Program-made: the position numbers and the translations under genes
Assembly: GCA_035628135.1 (NCBI GenBank)
Contig: DASPKM010000014.1
Location: 71,840-135,839 of the forward strand
Source of the DNA: DASPKM01 sp035628135
Lineage (GTDB): Bacteria > Bacteroidota > Bacteroidia > Chitinophagales > Chitinophagaceae
Length of the DNA: 64,000 nt
Direction of reading: 5' to 3'
The notes under the pieces: model-generated
What the model was told of the DNA's origin: nothing
Databases searched by the model: none
The model's input: the letters and a program-made list of their open reading frames with translations, nothing else
Part shown: positions 35,334 through 44,073 of the stretch, piece by piece
How positions within the stretch are numbered: position 1 is the first letter of the stretch
Layout: each line of letters starts with the position of its first letter

Positions 35334-36774
35334 TCATCTCGATAACCTGAGCCGGAAAGCTGCAGAAGAATTCCAGCCAGACCAGGAGCTTCACTCCTGG
35401 CAAAAGCTGCATCCGCACCTGGAAGCCGCCCTTCCGCAAAAAAAGGAAAGTAAACGCAGGTTCCTGATAATACTTTTCCTTTTCCTGCTGATCGGCGGAG
35501 GCATTACGCTTTCTGCAATTCTCATCAATGGCCCCGCGCCTGTTGCTGATACAGAGAACACCGATGCTGGTAAAACCTCCGGTACTACTGCTCCCTCCAC
35601 TAAAACCACCGAGAAGAGCTCAGCAACAACAGGCACTGAAACCGCACCGCCCAATGTAACACCCACGGAAAAAGCTTCCGGCAAGCCCGGTGCAAACGAT
35701 AGCCAACCCCAGCAAACACAAGAAAGCACAATTGATCAACCCGAACGCAGCGTTAGTAGCGGCAATGCCAACTCCAGCGAATTTTCCATTAACAGGAAAA
35801 AACCGGCGACCCAACAGGATATTGCCAGGCAAATTAACCGCGATCAAAAGCGGGCGACTGCCGACAAATCGAATGAACCAGTGAAAACTGACCGGCAAAC
35901 GGACAATCCTGATGTTGCTAAGCATCTGCCGAATAAAACAGTAGATAAAACCACGGATGCATCCGTATCTGATAAAACTTCTGACAAAACTGCCGTGAAA
36001 CCAGCCGATGTTTCTGATAAAACTATAGTCGATCCCTCGGGTGCAACGGATAAAGCTGCAAATAAAACAGCGGATCAATCAGCAGGCAATAATCACCCTC
36101 GACTCGCGGCTGATCCGACACCGAACAGAGAGTTCCCCAAGAACAACAAACAAATTCCGCCTTTAAAAAATCGTTGGGAGTTTGGATTAACTTACGCGCC
36201 GGACATCAGTACGGTTAAGTTCAGCCATACGCAGGAACCGGGGCATAATTTCGGCGCAACCGTGGCTTACAATATCTCCAGGAGGCTTGCCGTACAAACC
36301 GGTGCTATATACACTACCAAAAACTATAAGAGCAATGGGTCCGATTACCATCCGCCCAAAGGTTACTGGACAGATTATGTGAAGCTGGAAACTGTTACCG
36401 CCAGTTGCAGCATGTGGGACATACCCCTGAACCTCCGGTACAATATGACGCCCCGGAAAAAATCGAATTTTTATGCGTCCGCCGGCCTGTCCTCTTACCT
36501 CATGCAGCAGGAAGACTATGATTTCTTTTATTATTACAACGGTGCCCCGGTAAGCCGTTACCGCAGCATGGACAACAGCAGCAAACATTGGATGTCGGTG
36601 CTGAACTTATCGGTTGCCTATGAGCGGCAACTGGGCAAAAACTTCTCGCTGCAGGCGGAACCCTTTTTTAAACAACCGCTGAATGGCGTAGGGTTCGGCA
36701 GTGTAAGACTCAATTCGACCGGCGTGTACTTTACATTGAAATATAAGCCGCTTTCCGGACGATTGTCACGATAG
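35311..36774 (+). CDS. Putative trans-envelope anti-sigma protein with C-terminal beta-barrel (487 aa)
   Basis: Three parts are visible. Residues 1-48 are cytoplasmic and charged (EELHSWQKLHPHLEA-like, with a Trp). One transmembrane helix (about 50-74, RFLIILFLFLLIGGGI) follows. Residues 75-285 are a Thr/Pro/Lys/Asp-rich disordered linker with several SDKT-type units. Residues 290-487 read as an outer-membrane barrel, from WEFGLTYAPDIS to VYFTLKYKPLS. The overlap with the sigma gene points to an anti-sigma role for the N-terminus. A single chain crossing inner membrane, periplasm and outer membrane would be unusual but is seen in predicted Bacteroidota proteins. No zinc-finger anti-sigma motif is present. 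Confidence 0.7.
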   Translation: MPNLHDDNHLDNLSRKAAEEFQPDQELHSWQKLHPHLEAALPQKKESKRRFLIILFLFLLIGGGITLSAILINGPAPVADTENTDAGKTSGTTAPSTKTTEKSSATTGTETAPPNVTPTEKASGKPGANDSQPQQTQESTIDQPERSVSSGNANSSEFSINRKKPATQQDIARQINRDQKRATADKSNEPVKTDRQTDNPDVAKHLPNKTVDKTTDASVSDKTSDKTAVKPADVSDKTIVDPSGATDKAANKTADQSAGNNHPRLAADPTPNREFPKNNKQIPPLKNRWEFGLTYAPDISTVKFSHTQEPGHNFGATVAYNISRRLAVQTGAIYTTKNYKSNGSDYHPPKGYWTDYVKLETVTASCSMWDIPLNLRYNMTPRKKSNFYASAGLSSYLMQQEDYDFFYYYNGAPVSRYRSMDNSSKHWMSVLNLSVAYERQLGKNFSLQAEPFFKQPLNGVGFGSVRLNSTGVYFTLKYKPLSGRLSR

Positions 36775-36813
36775 ACACAGACAGATTTCCTTTTGAGGAG
36801 TTGACTGCTGCTA

Positions 36814-36842
36814 AAGCATCACGGTGATCGTGATGCTTTTTT
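36814..36842 (+). terminator. Intrinsic terminator
   Basis: AAGCATCACG (36814-36823) pairs with CGTGATGCTT (36829-36838) over GTGAT, ending in TTTTTT. It closes the sigma/anti-sigma unit and ends only 7 bases before the ATG of the next gene. Confidence 0.88.
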
Positions 36843-36848
36843 GATGAA

Positions 36849-38981
36849 ATGGCTTATTTTCATAAAAATCTTTGCCTGGTGCAGACCGCCACTGACAAAC
36901 GGAAGGCCGCCCTTCATCTTACCCATTTACCGGATTTTGCAAAATTCCTGCATGACCATCACCTACCGGAATTTGTGAAGGAATACCTTCACCTGACGGG
37001 ACAACTGAACCCTCCCATCCTGCAGTATTTCGAATCCATGAAGGAGGAAGAATTTCTTGCCTTTGCCACCAGGTCGGCGGGCGACCTGCTGCAATACATC
37101 GCCGGCAACAGGGCATTGGAGCAAATACAGTTTGCAAAAGACCAATGGCTGAGCGGGCAAATACCCCGCATGAAACGCCACCAGGTGCTGGCTCAGGACA
37201 TTTCATCCATCGCTTTTATAAGAAAGCAGTCCTTTCTGAAATTCATTCCATCATACACAAGGGATGTACCTACCATTCTGGCCATCGTAAAGGAATTAGA
37301 CGAATACATCCTCAGCCTCGAGACCATACTTTGGGAGGCGTACATCGGGCTCTTGCACGAACGCATCGATGAACACGCGTACTTTATCAAAAGAATAACC
37401 GAAACATCGCCCGGCGTTATTTATGTATACGATGTGATAGAGGACCGCGAGATATATGTAAATGAAACCGTACGCGAATTTTTGGGATACACGCCGGAAG
37501 ATATTCAGAACATGGGCGATTCTTTTGTCCCGGACATGATACATCCCGAAGATATACCCGTTATACGCTCCTATGAAGAAGAATTTAAGAATGCGGCCGA
37601 CGGTGAAATAAGATCCGTACGGTACAGGATACGCAACAGGCGCGGTGACTACAAATGGATGCGTACCTACGAATCGGTATTCAAGCGCGACCACGAAGGC
37701 AGGGTGATGCAAAAGATCGGCATTGCCATCGACATTCATAACGAGAAGATCATTTCCGACCGGCTGCACGAACGCGAAGAACAATTAAAAGAGCTGGTAA
37801 GGGAATTAAGGCAAAGCGAGCTGGATGCACGCGAAAGCCAGCACTTTATTCAAAAGCTCGCAGACGCTACGCCTTCCATCATTGCTTCGTATAATATCAA
37901 CACCGGCAAATACCGGTTTGTGAGCTATGGCCTGAAGAAATTATTAGGGTACGATCCCGAGCTGCCGTTGCGCGATGGCGTGGCCTTCTTTGTGAACCTG
38001 GTGCATCCCGACGATCTTGGCCCCATCATGGAACAAAATGCGAAAGTGCTGGAACAGGCCAACCGCGAGGGGCCCGGCGCGGGTGAGCCCATCGTAGATT
38101 TTGAATACCGCATGCGCCATGAAAATGGGGAATACCGCTGGTTCCATACTTATGGCACGGTGTTCGACCGCAACAGCAATGGCCAGGTAGAGCACCTACT
38201 TAACATATCCATCGACGTTACCTTCCGCAAGGAAATGGAGACCGCGCTCTCCCAAAAAAACCTGCAACTGGAACAATCGAATGCAAACCTGGAAGAGTTT
38301 GCATACGTGGCCAGCCACGACCTTAAAGAGCCGTTGCGCAAGATATCGATCTTCGGCGACCGGTTACTCTCCACGCATTACCAGCATCTTTCCAATGAAG
38401 GACAATTTTATCTTGAAAAAATAATTGATTCTTCGCGGAAGATGCAGGTGCTCATCAACGACCTGTTATCGCTTTCATTGATTACCGGTAATAAATCTTT
38501 TGTTCCATACAGCCTGCAGGATATCCTGGACGAGGTATTGCGCACGCTGGAGTATAAGATCGAAGAGAAGGGAGCTGTAGTGCATGCATCGGAACTGCCC
38601 CAGGCCACGATCATTCCTTCGCAATTCAGGCAATTGTTCCAGAACCTGCTGACCAATTCGCTGAAGTTTATACGCGAAGGCGTGCGGCCGGAGATACATG
38701 TTCGGGCACGGAGGCTGCAGGCTTCGGAAGTGGACCATTTCAGGCTTCCGAAATCGAAACGTTACCTTGAAATTTCTTTCAGCGATAACGGCATAGGGTT
38801 CGATAACATGTTTGCAGCAAAGATCTTCGCCATTTTTCAACGCTTACACCACAAGGAATACGAGGGCACCGGCATTGGGCTGGCCATTTGTAAGAAGATA
38901 GTCGAGAACCACGAAGGCATCATTTTCGCAACGGGCCAGCCGGGCAAGGGCGCAACGTTTACCTTTATTATCCCGCAGTAA
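36849..38981 (+). CDS. PAS-domain sensor histidine kinase (710 aa)
   Basis: Residues 1-175 are an all-helical sensor-like region I cannot name. Two PAS domains follow: about 185-300 (SPGVIYVYDVIEDREIYVN, then RNRRGDYKWMRTYESVF) and about 345-470 (YRWFHTYGTVFDR). Then come a short coiled coil, HisKA with ASHDLKEPLRKI (His about residue 490) and HATPase_c with NLLTNSLKF, DNGIGFD and GTGIGLAI. There is no transmembrane helix, so it is cytoplasmic. The kinase core closely resembles that of the CheB-CheR kinase at 1759-5085. No response regulator is adjacent. The ATG at 36849 follows a terminator by 7 bases, so a short leader or a downstream start is possible. Confidence 0.9.
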   Translation: MAYFHKNLCLVQTATDKRKAALHLTHLPDFAKFLHDHHLPEFVKEYLHLTGQLNPPILQYFESMKEEEFLAFATRSAGDLLQYIAGNRALEQIQFAKDQWLSGQIPRMKRHQVLAQDISSIAFIRKQSFLKFIPSYTRDVPTILAIVKELDEYILSLETILWEAYIGLLHERIDEHAYFIKRITETSPGVIYVYDVIEDREIYVNETVREFLGYTPEDIQNMGDSFVPDMIHPEDIPVIRSYEEEFKNAADGEIRSVRYRIRNRRGDYKWMRTYESVFKRDHEGRVMQKIGIAIDIHNEKIISDRLHEREEQLKELVRELRQSELDARESQHFIQKLADATPSIIASYNINTGKYRFVSYGLKKLLGYDPELPLRDGVAFFVNLVHPDDLGPIMEQNAKVLEQANREGPGAGEPIVDFEYRMRHENGEYRWFHTYGTVFDRNSNGQVEHLLNISIDVTFRKEMETALSQKNLQLEQSNANLEEFAYVASHDLKEPLRKISIFGDRLLSTHYQHLSNEGQFYLEKIIDSSRKMQVLINDLLSLSLITGNKSFVPYSLQDILDEVLRTLEYKIEEKGAVVHASELPQATIIPSQFRQLFQNLLTNSLKFIREGVRPEIHVRARRLQASEVDHFRLPKSKRYLEISFSDNGIGFDNMFAAKIFAIFQRLHHKEYEGTGIGLAICKKIVENHEGIIFATGQPGKGATFTFIIPQ

Positions 38982-39140
38982 TATAAGCGGGTTTCCAAAC
39001 TTGTCCGAATACCATAAAACACCGGTTATACAGCCCTCTTCTCGTTTAGAAGCTTATCCTGCTGCTGGTAGCCGGATTTTCTGATGGTCGTTTACCTTTT
39101 GATTTATTAACCCAATGATTGGTGGGCGCCCTGGCACGAA

Positions 39141-39148
39141 TATTTTCG
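39141..39148 (+). promoter_or_regulatory. -7-like element of the DUF72 gene
   Basis: TATTTTCG differs from TAnnTTTG by one base and ends 10 bases before the ATG at 39159, which would give a very short leader. Confidence 0.35.
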
Positions 39149-39158
39149 CAGCCTCAAC

Positions 39159-39896
39159 ATGCGCAATATCGATTGGCGGATAGGATGCTCAGGCTTTCAT
39201 TACTCAGATTGGAAGGAGATCTTTTATCCCAAAGGCCTGCCGCAAAGAAAATGGTTCGATTATTATTGCGCCCATTTCAATACGCTGGAGCTGAATGTTA
39301 CATTCTATCGCTTTCCTCAGCCTAAATTCCTGGAGAACTGGTATAACCTAAGCCCCGCAGGTTTCGATTTCTCCGTGAAAGCGCCTCGGCTTATCACTCA
39401 TTACAAACAATTTTCCGATACCCAACGTATGCTGAACGATTTTTATACTACTACCCGCGAAGGACTGCGCGATAAACTGGGTTGCATCCTGTTCCAGTTT
39501 CCCGCCCGCATGGCCTATTCTGACAAAATGCTCGAGCGTATTCTTGGCCAGTTGGATACCTCGCTGGTGAACATGCTGGAGTTCAGGCATGCGAGCTGGT
39601 GGATACCGCAGGTATATGAAAGGCTGGCCGCGTACAAAGTAGGTTTTTGCGGCCATAGCTACCCGTTATTGCCGGACGATGTGGTATGCAATAACCCGGT
39701 ACTGTATTACCGCTTCCATGGATTGCCAAAATTGTATTATTCCCAGTACAAAAGGGCATTCGTGCAGCAGGTGGCGTGGCGTGTGCGTGCCTGTGAGGGA
39801 GTACAGAAGGCGTATGTTTATTTCAACAATACGGCTACAATAGCTGCCATCAGGAATGCCAGGTATTTACAGCAGTTGACGCGGGAAGCGGGCTGA
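39159..39896 (+). CDS. DUF72 domain protein (245 aa)
   Basis: A TIM-barrel-like DUF72 (YecE-type) protein. It opens with WRIGCSGFHYSDWKEIFYP, followed by FNTLELNVTFYRFP, FSVKAPRLITH and LGCILFQFPA, which are the family hallmarks. The C-terminus has YVYFNNTATIAAIRNA. Cytoplasmic; the biochemical role of the family is not established. It is a single gene between the PAS kinase and a convergent small lipoprotein. Confidence 0.92.
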   Translation: MRNIDWRIGCSGFHYSDWKEIFYPKGLPQRKWFDYYCAHFNTLELNVTFYRFPQPKFLENWYNLSPAGFDFSVKAPRLITHYKQFSDTQRMLNDFYTTTREGLRDKLGCILFQFPARMAYSDKMLERILGQLDTSLVNMLEFRHASWWIPQVYERLAAYKVGFCGHSYPLLPDDVVCNNPVLYYRFHGLPKLYYSQYKRAFVQQVAWRVRACEGVQKAYVYFNNTATIAAIRNARYLQQLTREAG

Positions 39897-39907
39897 TGCA
39901 AGGACAG

Positions 39908-39937
39908 AAAAAAGCCATCCCGAAGATTCGGGACGGC
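39908..39937 (-). terminator. Intrinsic terminator after the Thr-rich lipoprotein
   Basis: GCCATCCCGAA and TTCGGGACGGC (39914-39937) form a GC-rich hairpin with one mismatch. On the minus strand it is followed by TTTTTT. It serves the gene ending at 39975. Confidence 0.8.
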
Positions 39938-39974
39938 CTCTAACGATTGCTTGCCATATAAAAAATTCTTCTTC

Positions 39975-40163
39975 TTACTTCTTAGTTGAATCCGGCCTGT
40001 TTGCACTGGTATCGGTCGGATTAGTAGTGTTAGTGTCAAGAGGAACTGTTGCAGTGTCAGTAGGGGTGGTAGTGGTTGTTGTATCGGTCTTTGTTTCTTC
40101 GCTACCGCCGTTGTTACAAGCTACAAAAGCGCCAATAGCCAGAACTAACAAAAGTTTTTTCAT
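39975..40163 (-). CDS. Small Thr/Asp-rich lipoprotein (62 aa)
   Basis: A clear lipoprotein signal (MKKLLLVLAIGAFVAC, Cys16) is followed by NNGGSEE. A 40-residue tail consists almost only of Thr, Asp, Pro and Asn (TTTTTTPTDTATV and similar). No fold is expected. Small lipoproteins of this type are frequent in Chitinophagaceae and have no known function. The terminator downstream supports expression. Confidence 0.7.
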   Translation of the reverse strand: MKKLLLVLAIGAFVACNNGGSEETKTDTTTTTTPTDTATVPLDTNTTNPTDTSANRPDSTKK

Positions 40164-40341
40164 TGTGTTCTTTTTAGTGTGGTGAATGAATGATTTGAGG
40201 GTTAATACCCCAACCGAAAAAAAGTAACCCTTTATATTTTATTTTTTTTCATTTTGCATCGTTTTAAGGCCGTTTTTGGCGGCCGGAAGCGCCCCCAACG
40301 GGTTACTTCTGCGCATTTTTAGTATTAAAAGATGACTATTT

Positions 40342-40911
40342 GTGAAAATAGAGCTTAATGAACGGGCGTTATTGCAGGGGCTTGCTTCCAATGACAGGCA
40401 ATCGGTTGAAACCTTGTACAAGCAGCACTATAAAATGGTGCAGGCATTGATAATCAATAATCAAGGCACAGCAGATGATGCAAAGGACATATTCCAGGAA
40501 GCTATGGTGGTATTGTATGAGAGGGCCAGGTCCGGAACCTTTGAGCTGAACTGTCAACTCAAAACTTACTTATACTCCGTTTGCAGGAGGTTATGGCTCA
40601 AACGTTTGCAACATTTGCAAAAATATGTTCCCGACATGGTCAACGTAGAAGAGACCGTTCCCGTAGAGGATGAGCTGGAAGCACAGGAACAAAGGAATAC
40701 GGAATACCTGATGATGGAAAAAGCCCTGATCAACCTGGGCGAACCCTGCAGAAGCCTTTTGGAGGCATTTTACCTGCAAAAACGCAATATGACGGAAATA
40801 GCCGGGAATTTCGGGTACACCAATGCAGACAATGCCAAGAACCAGAAGTACAAGTGCCTGATGAGATTGAAAAAAATATTCTTTGCTCAATATAAAAACG
40901 AAACGGTGTGA
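40342..40911 (+). CDS. ECF-type RNA polymerase sigma factor (189 aa)
   Basis: A sigma-70 family protein with region 2 (IINNQGTADDAKDIFQEAMVVLYERA, residues 35-60) and region 4 (CRSLLEAFYLQKRNMTEIAGNFGYTNADNAKNQKYKCLMRLKK, near 137-180). It is the ECF size class. The start is GTG at 40342; no in-frame ATG exists nearby. The stop TGA overlaps the ATG of the following protease-fusion gene by one base (TGATG), so the two proteins should be made together and in balance. Confidence 0.9.
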   Translation: MKIELNERALLQGLASNDRQSVETLYKQHYKMVQALIINNQGTADDAKDIFQEAMVVLYERARSGTFELNCQLKTYLYSVCRRLWLKRLQHLQKYVPDMVNVEETVPVEDELEAQEQRNTEYLMMEKALINLGEPCRSLLEAFYLQKRNMTEIAGNFGYTNADNAKNQKYKCLMRLKKIFFAQYKNETV

Positions 40912-42014
40912 TGGATAATATCGACAATATTCAAATGCTGGACGCCGTAGAGCGCTATATCCGTGGAGAAATGAACTCCCAGGAACGCGTTTACTTCGAG
41001 CAACTCCGCAAATCCAATCCCGAGGTAGACCAACTGGTGGTGGAACATACCATGTTCCTGAACCAACTGGAAAAATTCGGGGACCACAAACAGTTCAAAG
41101 CCTGTCTCAACGAAGTGCACAATTCGCTTTCAGAGGCAGGTGTTATTAAAGAGCAAGCTCCCAAGGCCAAGGTGTTCGAATTGTTCCGCAAGCACAAAAA
41201 AATATTGGGCGTGGCCGCGTCTATCGCTGGCTTTACTGCCCTGGCCATTGCCGGTATGGTGTCTTATTATTCCCGCCAGGCCAACAATGCCGACCTCGAG
41301 CAGCTGAGAAGGGAATTCAAGCACGAAGTAGCCAAGAAAACGAATGAAGTGCGCAACGAGCTCAACAGAAAAATCTCAAAGGCGCCGGAAAATGCGCCGG
41401 TACTTTCAGGCGGCACCGGCTTCCTCATCGATGGCAAAGGATACCTGGTCACCAATGCACACGTGGTAAAAGGCGCCAGCTCCGTAGTGGTGCAAAACAA
41501 TAAAGCGCAGGAATTCCACGCCAGAACCATTTATATCAGCCCTACTTCCGACCTCGCATTCCTGCAGATCACGGACGAGGACTTCAAACCCTTTACGAGC
41601 CTGCCATACGGCATTCGTAAAAGCAACTCCGACCTCGGAGAGCCCCTGTTCACGCTCGGCTTTCCCCGCGACGAGATCGTTTACAACGAAGGTTATATGA
41701 GCGCTAAAACCGGCTTCAAGGGCGATACCCTGACCTGCCAGATCGGTGTATCGGCCAACCCCGGTAACTCAGGCGGGCCGGTGTTCAACAAAAACGGCGA
41801 GGTCATCGGCATCATCAATACCCGCCAAACCCAGGCACAGGGCGTTGTATTTGCCGTAACCGCCCGGAATATCTTTACCTCGCTGGAGGAGATCAAAAAA
41901 GACACCACTTACCAGCACCTCAAAGTTCCTGTATCGTCCAATGTAAAAGGACTGGAAAGAACTCAGCAGGTAAAGAAAATCGAGGATTGCATCTTTATGG
42001 TGAAGAGCTACTAA
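40911..42014 (+). CDS. Anti-sigma-like membrane protein fused to a trypsin-like (HtrA-type) protease (367 aa)
   Basis: Residues 1-90 are a helical, charged cytoplasmic domain with YIRGEMNSQERVYFE, like the N-terminus of Bacteroidota anti-sigma/FecR-type proteins. One transmembrane helix lies near 99-119. A periplasmic coiled coil (127-157) follows, then an S1C-like trypsin domain (165-330) with H184 in TNAHVV, D214 in TSDLAF and S287 in GNSGGPV. The catalytic triad is complete; there is no PDZ domain. Coupling to the sigma gene by TGATG suggests it is the regulator. The protease may respond to envelope damage. A GTG at 40908 would add one residue; the ATG is preferred. Confidence 0.87.
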   Translation: MDNIDNIQMLDAVERYIRGEMNSQERVYFEQLRKSNPEVDQLVVEHTMFLNQLEKFGDHKQFKACLNEVHNSLSEAGVIKEQAPKAKVFELFRKHKKILGVAASIAGFTALAIAGMVSYYSRQANNADLEQLRREFKHEVAKKTNEVRNELNRKISKAPENAPVLSGGTGFLIDGKGYLVTNAHVVKGASSVVVQNNKAQEFHARTIYISPTSDLAFLQITDEDFKPFTSLPYGIRKSNSDLGEPLFTLGFPRDEIVYNEGYMSAKTGFKGDTLTCQIGVSANPGNSGGPVFNKNGEVIGIINTRQTQAQGVVFAVTARNIFTSLEEIKKDTTYQHLKVPVSSNVKGLERTQQVKKIEDCIFMVKSY

Positions 42015-42045
42015 TTATCCGGTAGATAAACAATCACAATTCATC

Positions 42046-42080
42046 AAAAGAGCCCATTGCACAACGCTATGGGCTCTTTT
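42046..42080. terminator. Bidirectional intrinsic terminator
   Basis: AAAAGAGCCCAT (42046-42057) pairs exactly with ATGGGCTCTTTT (42069-42080) over 11 bases. T-tracts occur at both ends, so it can stop the protease gene (plus) and the nucleotidyltransferase gene (minus), which converge here. Confidence 0.85.
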
Positions 42081-42143
42081 GATTATGTGCAGTTGCAAAT
42101 CTGTACAGCTGCTCCCAAGGAGCCCTTTGAACAAATCGGCGCA

Positions 42144-43046
42144 TTATTGTTGCCACAACTTCGGGGGATACTCGCCCTGGTGCACCAAATGCTCCAGGCT
42201 GGCCTTTACTTCGGGCGCATCTTCTTTATAAGTAACACCAAACCACTGGGCGCCGGTGGGTATGACTTTTATTCGTCCCAGCCCATTGCGCACCAAGTGA
42301 TCGCCGATGATCGGAATAAAAAATTCTGCTTTGGGATTGCTGGCGTTCTGAGCCAGGAAATCGTGAAATGCTTTTTCTGTGAGATCGAAGACGGAAGGAT
42401 GAAAACACCAGAAATTCATAGACGCCTTGGAGTCGGAAGCCAATTCCATTTTGCTGCCATCTTCCTCGTACACAATTTTATCCCCCTCCCGGTATACCTT
42501 GGTGCGTTCCGCGATGGATACCAGCAAACCCTGCCCGTCTACCTGGCACACGCCGCGGCTGACCGTTCCATTTTCCGACAAAGTTTTGATCAGCTCGTAA
42601 CCAATGATGCAATACAGGTTCGGGCTTACTTCGGTAGTAAGGAATTGATATGCTTTTTCAAAAGCATCGCGCCCATAAAAATCATCGGCATTGATAACGG
42701 CAAAAGGTTCCTTAACAGCATCCCTGGCGCATAAAACCGCGTGCGCCGTGCCCCAGGGCTTGGTGCGCTCCGGCGGCACCTGGTAACCGTTGATGTAGGA
42801 CTGCAGGTCCTGGTACACATAATCCGTTGCGATCCTGCCCTTGAGCTTGGGCTCGAATATTTCTTTAAAGTCTTCCGCAAAATCCTCGCGGATGATGAAC
42901 ACTACTTTTCCAAACCCTGCGCGTACAGCATCATAGATCGAGTAATCCATGATGGTTTCTCCTCCGGGGCCGAATGACTGTATCTGCTTCATGCTTCCGT
43001 AACGGGATGCCATACCTGCGGCTAAGATTAAAAGTGTTGGTTTCAT
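42144..43046 (-). CDS. Sugar-phosphate nucleotidyltransferase family protein (300 aa)
   Basis: The N-terminus LLILAAGMASRYGSMKQIQSFGPGGETIMDYSIYDA contains the nucleotide-binding G-x-G-x-R-like loop and Lys of NTP_transferase enzymes. VLCARDAVKEPFAVINADDFYG gives the metal-binding Asp, and FIPIIGDHLV follows near residue 250. It resembles UTP-glucose-1-phosphate uridylyltransferase relatives but lacks a hexapeptide-repeat tail. The sugar is unknown. A TACTTTTG -7 element on the minus strand (43077-43084) precedes it by 30 bases. Confidence 0.87.
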   Translation of the reverse strand: MKPTLLILAAGMASRYGSMKQIQSFGPGGETIMDYSIYDAVRAGFGKVVFIIREDFAEDFKEIFEPKLKGRIATDYVYQDLQSYINGYQVPPERTKPWGTAHAVLCARDAVKEPFAVINADDFYGRDAFEKAYQFLTTEVSPNLYCIIGYELIKTLSENGTVSRGVCQVDGQGLLVSIAERTKVYREGDKIVYEEDGSKMELASDSKASMNFWCFHPSVFDLTEKAFHDFLAQNASNPKAEFFIPIIGDHLVRNGLGRIKVIPTGAQWFGVTYKEDAPEVKASLEHLVHQGEYPPKLWQQ

Positions 43047-43076
43047 GTCCTAATTTTAAATTCCTGAAAAAGAAAG

Positions 43077-43084
43077 CAAAAGTA
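43077..43084 (-). promoter_or_regulatory. -7 promoter element of the nucleotidyltransferase gene
   Basis: CAAAAGTA on the plus strand is TACTTTTG on the minus strand, a match to TAnnTTTG. It lies 30 bases before the ATG at 43046 and just before the divergent gene at 43092. Confidence 0.55.
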
Positions 43085-43091
43085 AGGATTT

Positions 43092-44012
43092 ATGATTGCC
43101 GCGATCAATGAACTGGTGAACCTGGAGCAGGCCGATATGCAACGGTTGATGATACCGGTTACCAGCCGTACAAGCATCACGGCTAACGTGCTGAGAATAG
43201 ATAAAATTCATGCCACCATCAGCGGCAATAAATGGTTCAAGCTGCGCTATGCCCTGCAGGATGCAATAGACAACGGTATAAAAAACATACTAACGTTCGG
43301 CGGCGCTTATTCCAATCACCTGCTGGCAACGGCGTATGCTTGTGCGCGGTTGGGATTGGACGCTGTTGGAGTTATCCGCGGCGAACGGCCCGCCACGCTT
43401 TCCGAAACACTGAGGCAATGCAGCGAACTGGGCATGCAGTTGCATTTTGTAACAAGGGAATTGTATGCGCACAAGCGCATGCTGTACGATGAATGCGCAA
43501 CGATTTTCCCTAACGCGTACCTGGTGGCGGAAGGCGGAGCAGACAGCATGGGCGTGCGTGGAGCCGCGGACATATTACAACTATCCGCTAACTACAATTA
43601 TACGCATGTTTGCTGTGCCGTAGGAACGGGCGCTACGCTTGCTGGATTGCTGAATGCCATCAAGCCCCATCAATCCGTAACGGGCATAAGTGCCCTTAAT
43701 ATGCCCCGAAGCGACAACAGCGTTAACGAATTTATACAACGGGCAAGCGGCGGCAAAAGCAATTACAGGATATTCTACGATTATCATTTCGGAGGATATG
43801 CACGGAAAACTACGCAGCTCCTCGATTTTATGAATTCATTCTACACACAAACAGGCATAGCAACCGATTTTGTGTACACGGCCAAATTGTTCTACGGTGT
43901 GATGGATTTAATTGAAAAAGATCAATTTCCTGCCGGCAGCCGCTTATTGATTATCCACAGTGGTGGATTACAAGGCAACAGCTCATTGCTAAAAAACAGC
44001 CTGGTTTTCTAA
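43092..44012 (+). CDS. PLP enzyme: D-cysteine desulfhydrase/ACC deaminase family (306 aa)
   Basis: A tryptophan-synthase-beta-fold PLP enzyme. SGNKWFKLRYAL holds the Lys that binds PLP, and FGGAYSNHLLATAYA is the Ser-Asn-His phosphate and substrate loop. VAEGGADSMGVRGA and CAVGTGATLAGL give the glycine-rich PLP phosphate clamp. The family deaminates or desulfurates small amino acids. Which activity this one has cannot be decided from the sequence. ATG 43092 has AAGG shortly upstream. Confidence 0.9.
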   Translation: MIAAINELVNLEQADMQRLMIPVTSRTSITANVLRIDKIHATISGNKWFKLRYALQDAIDNGIKNILTFGGAYSNHLLATAYACARLGLDAVGVIRGERPATLSETLRQCSELGMQLHFVTRELYAHKRMLYDECATIFPNAYLVAEGGADSMGVRGAADILQLSANYNYTHVCCAVGTGATLAGLLNAIKPHQSVTGISALNMPRSDNSVNEFIQRASGGKSNYRIFYDYHFGGYARKTTQLLDFMNSFYTQTGIATDFVYTAKLFYGVMDLIEKDQFPAGSRLLIIHSGGLQGNSSLLKNSLVF

Positions 44013-44021
44013 ATGGCAAAG

Positions 44022-44029
44022 TATCTTTG
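44022..44029 (+). promoter_or_regulatory. -7 promoter element before the 289-aa secreted protein
   Basis: TATCTTTG matches TAnnTTTG and ends 44 bases before the ATG at 44074. It supports that start rather than an ATG at 44035. Confidence 0.5.
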
Positions 44030-44073
44030 GACGATTGGCGAAATTTTTGCTACCCGATTACGTTTTAATTACA

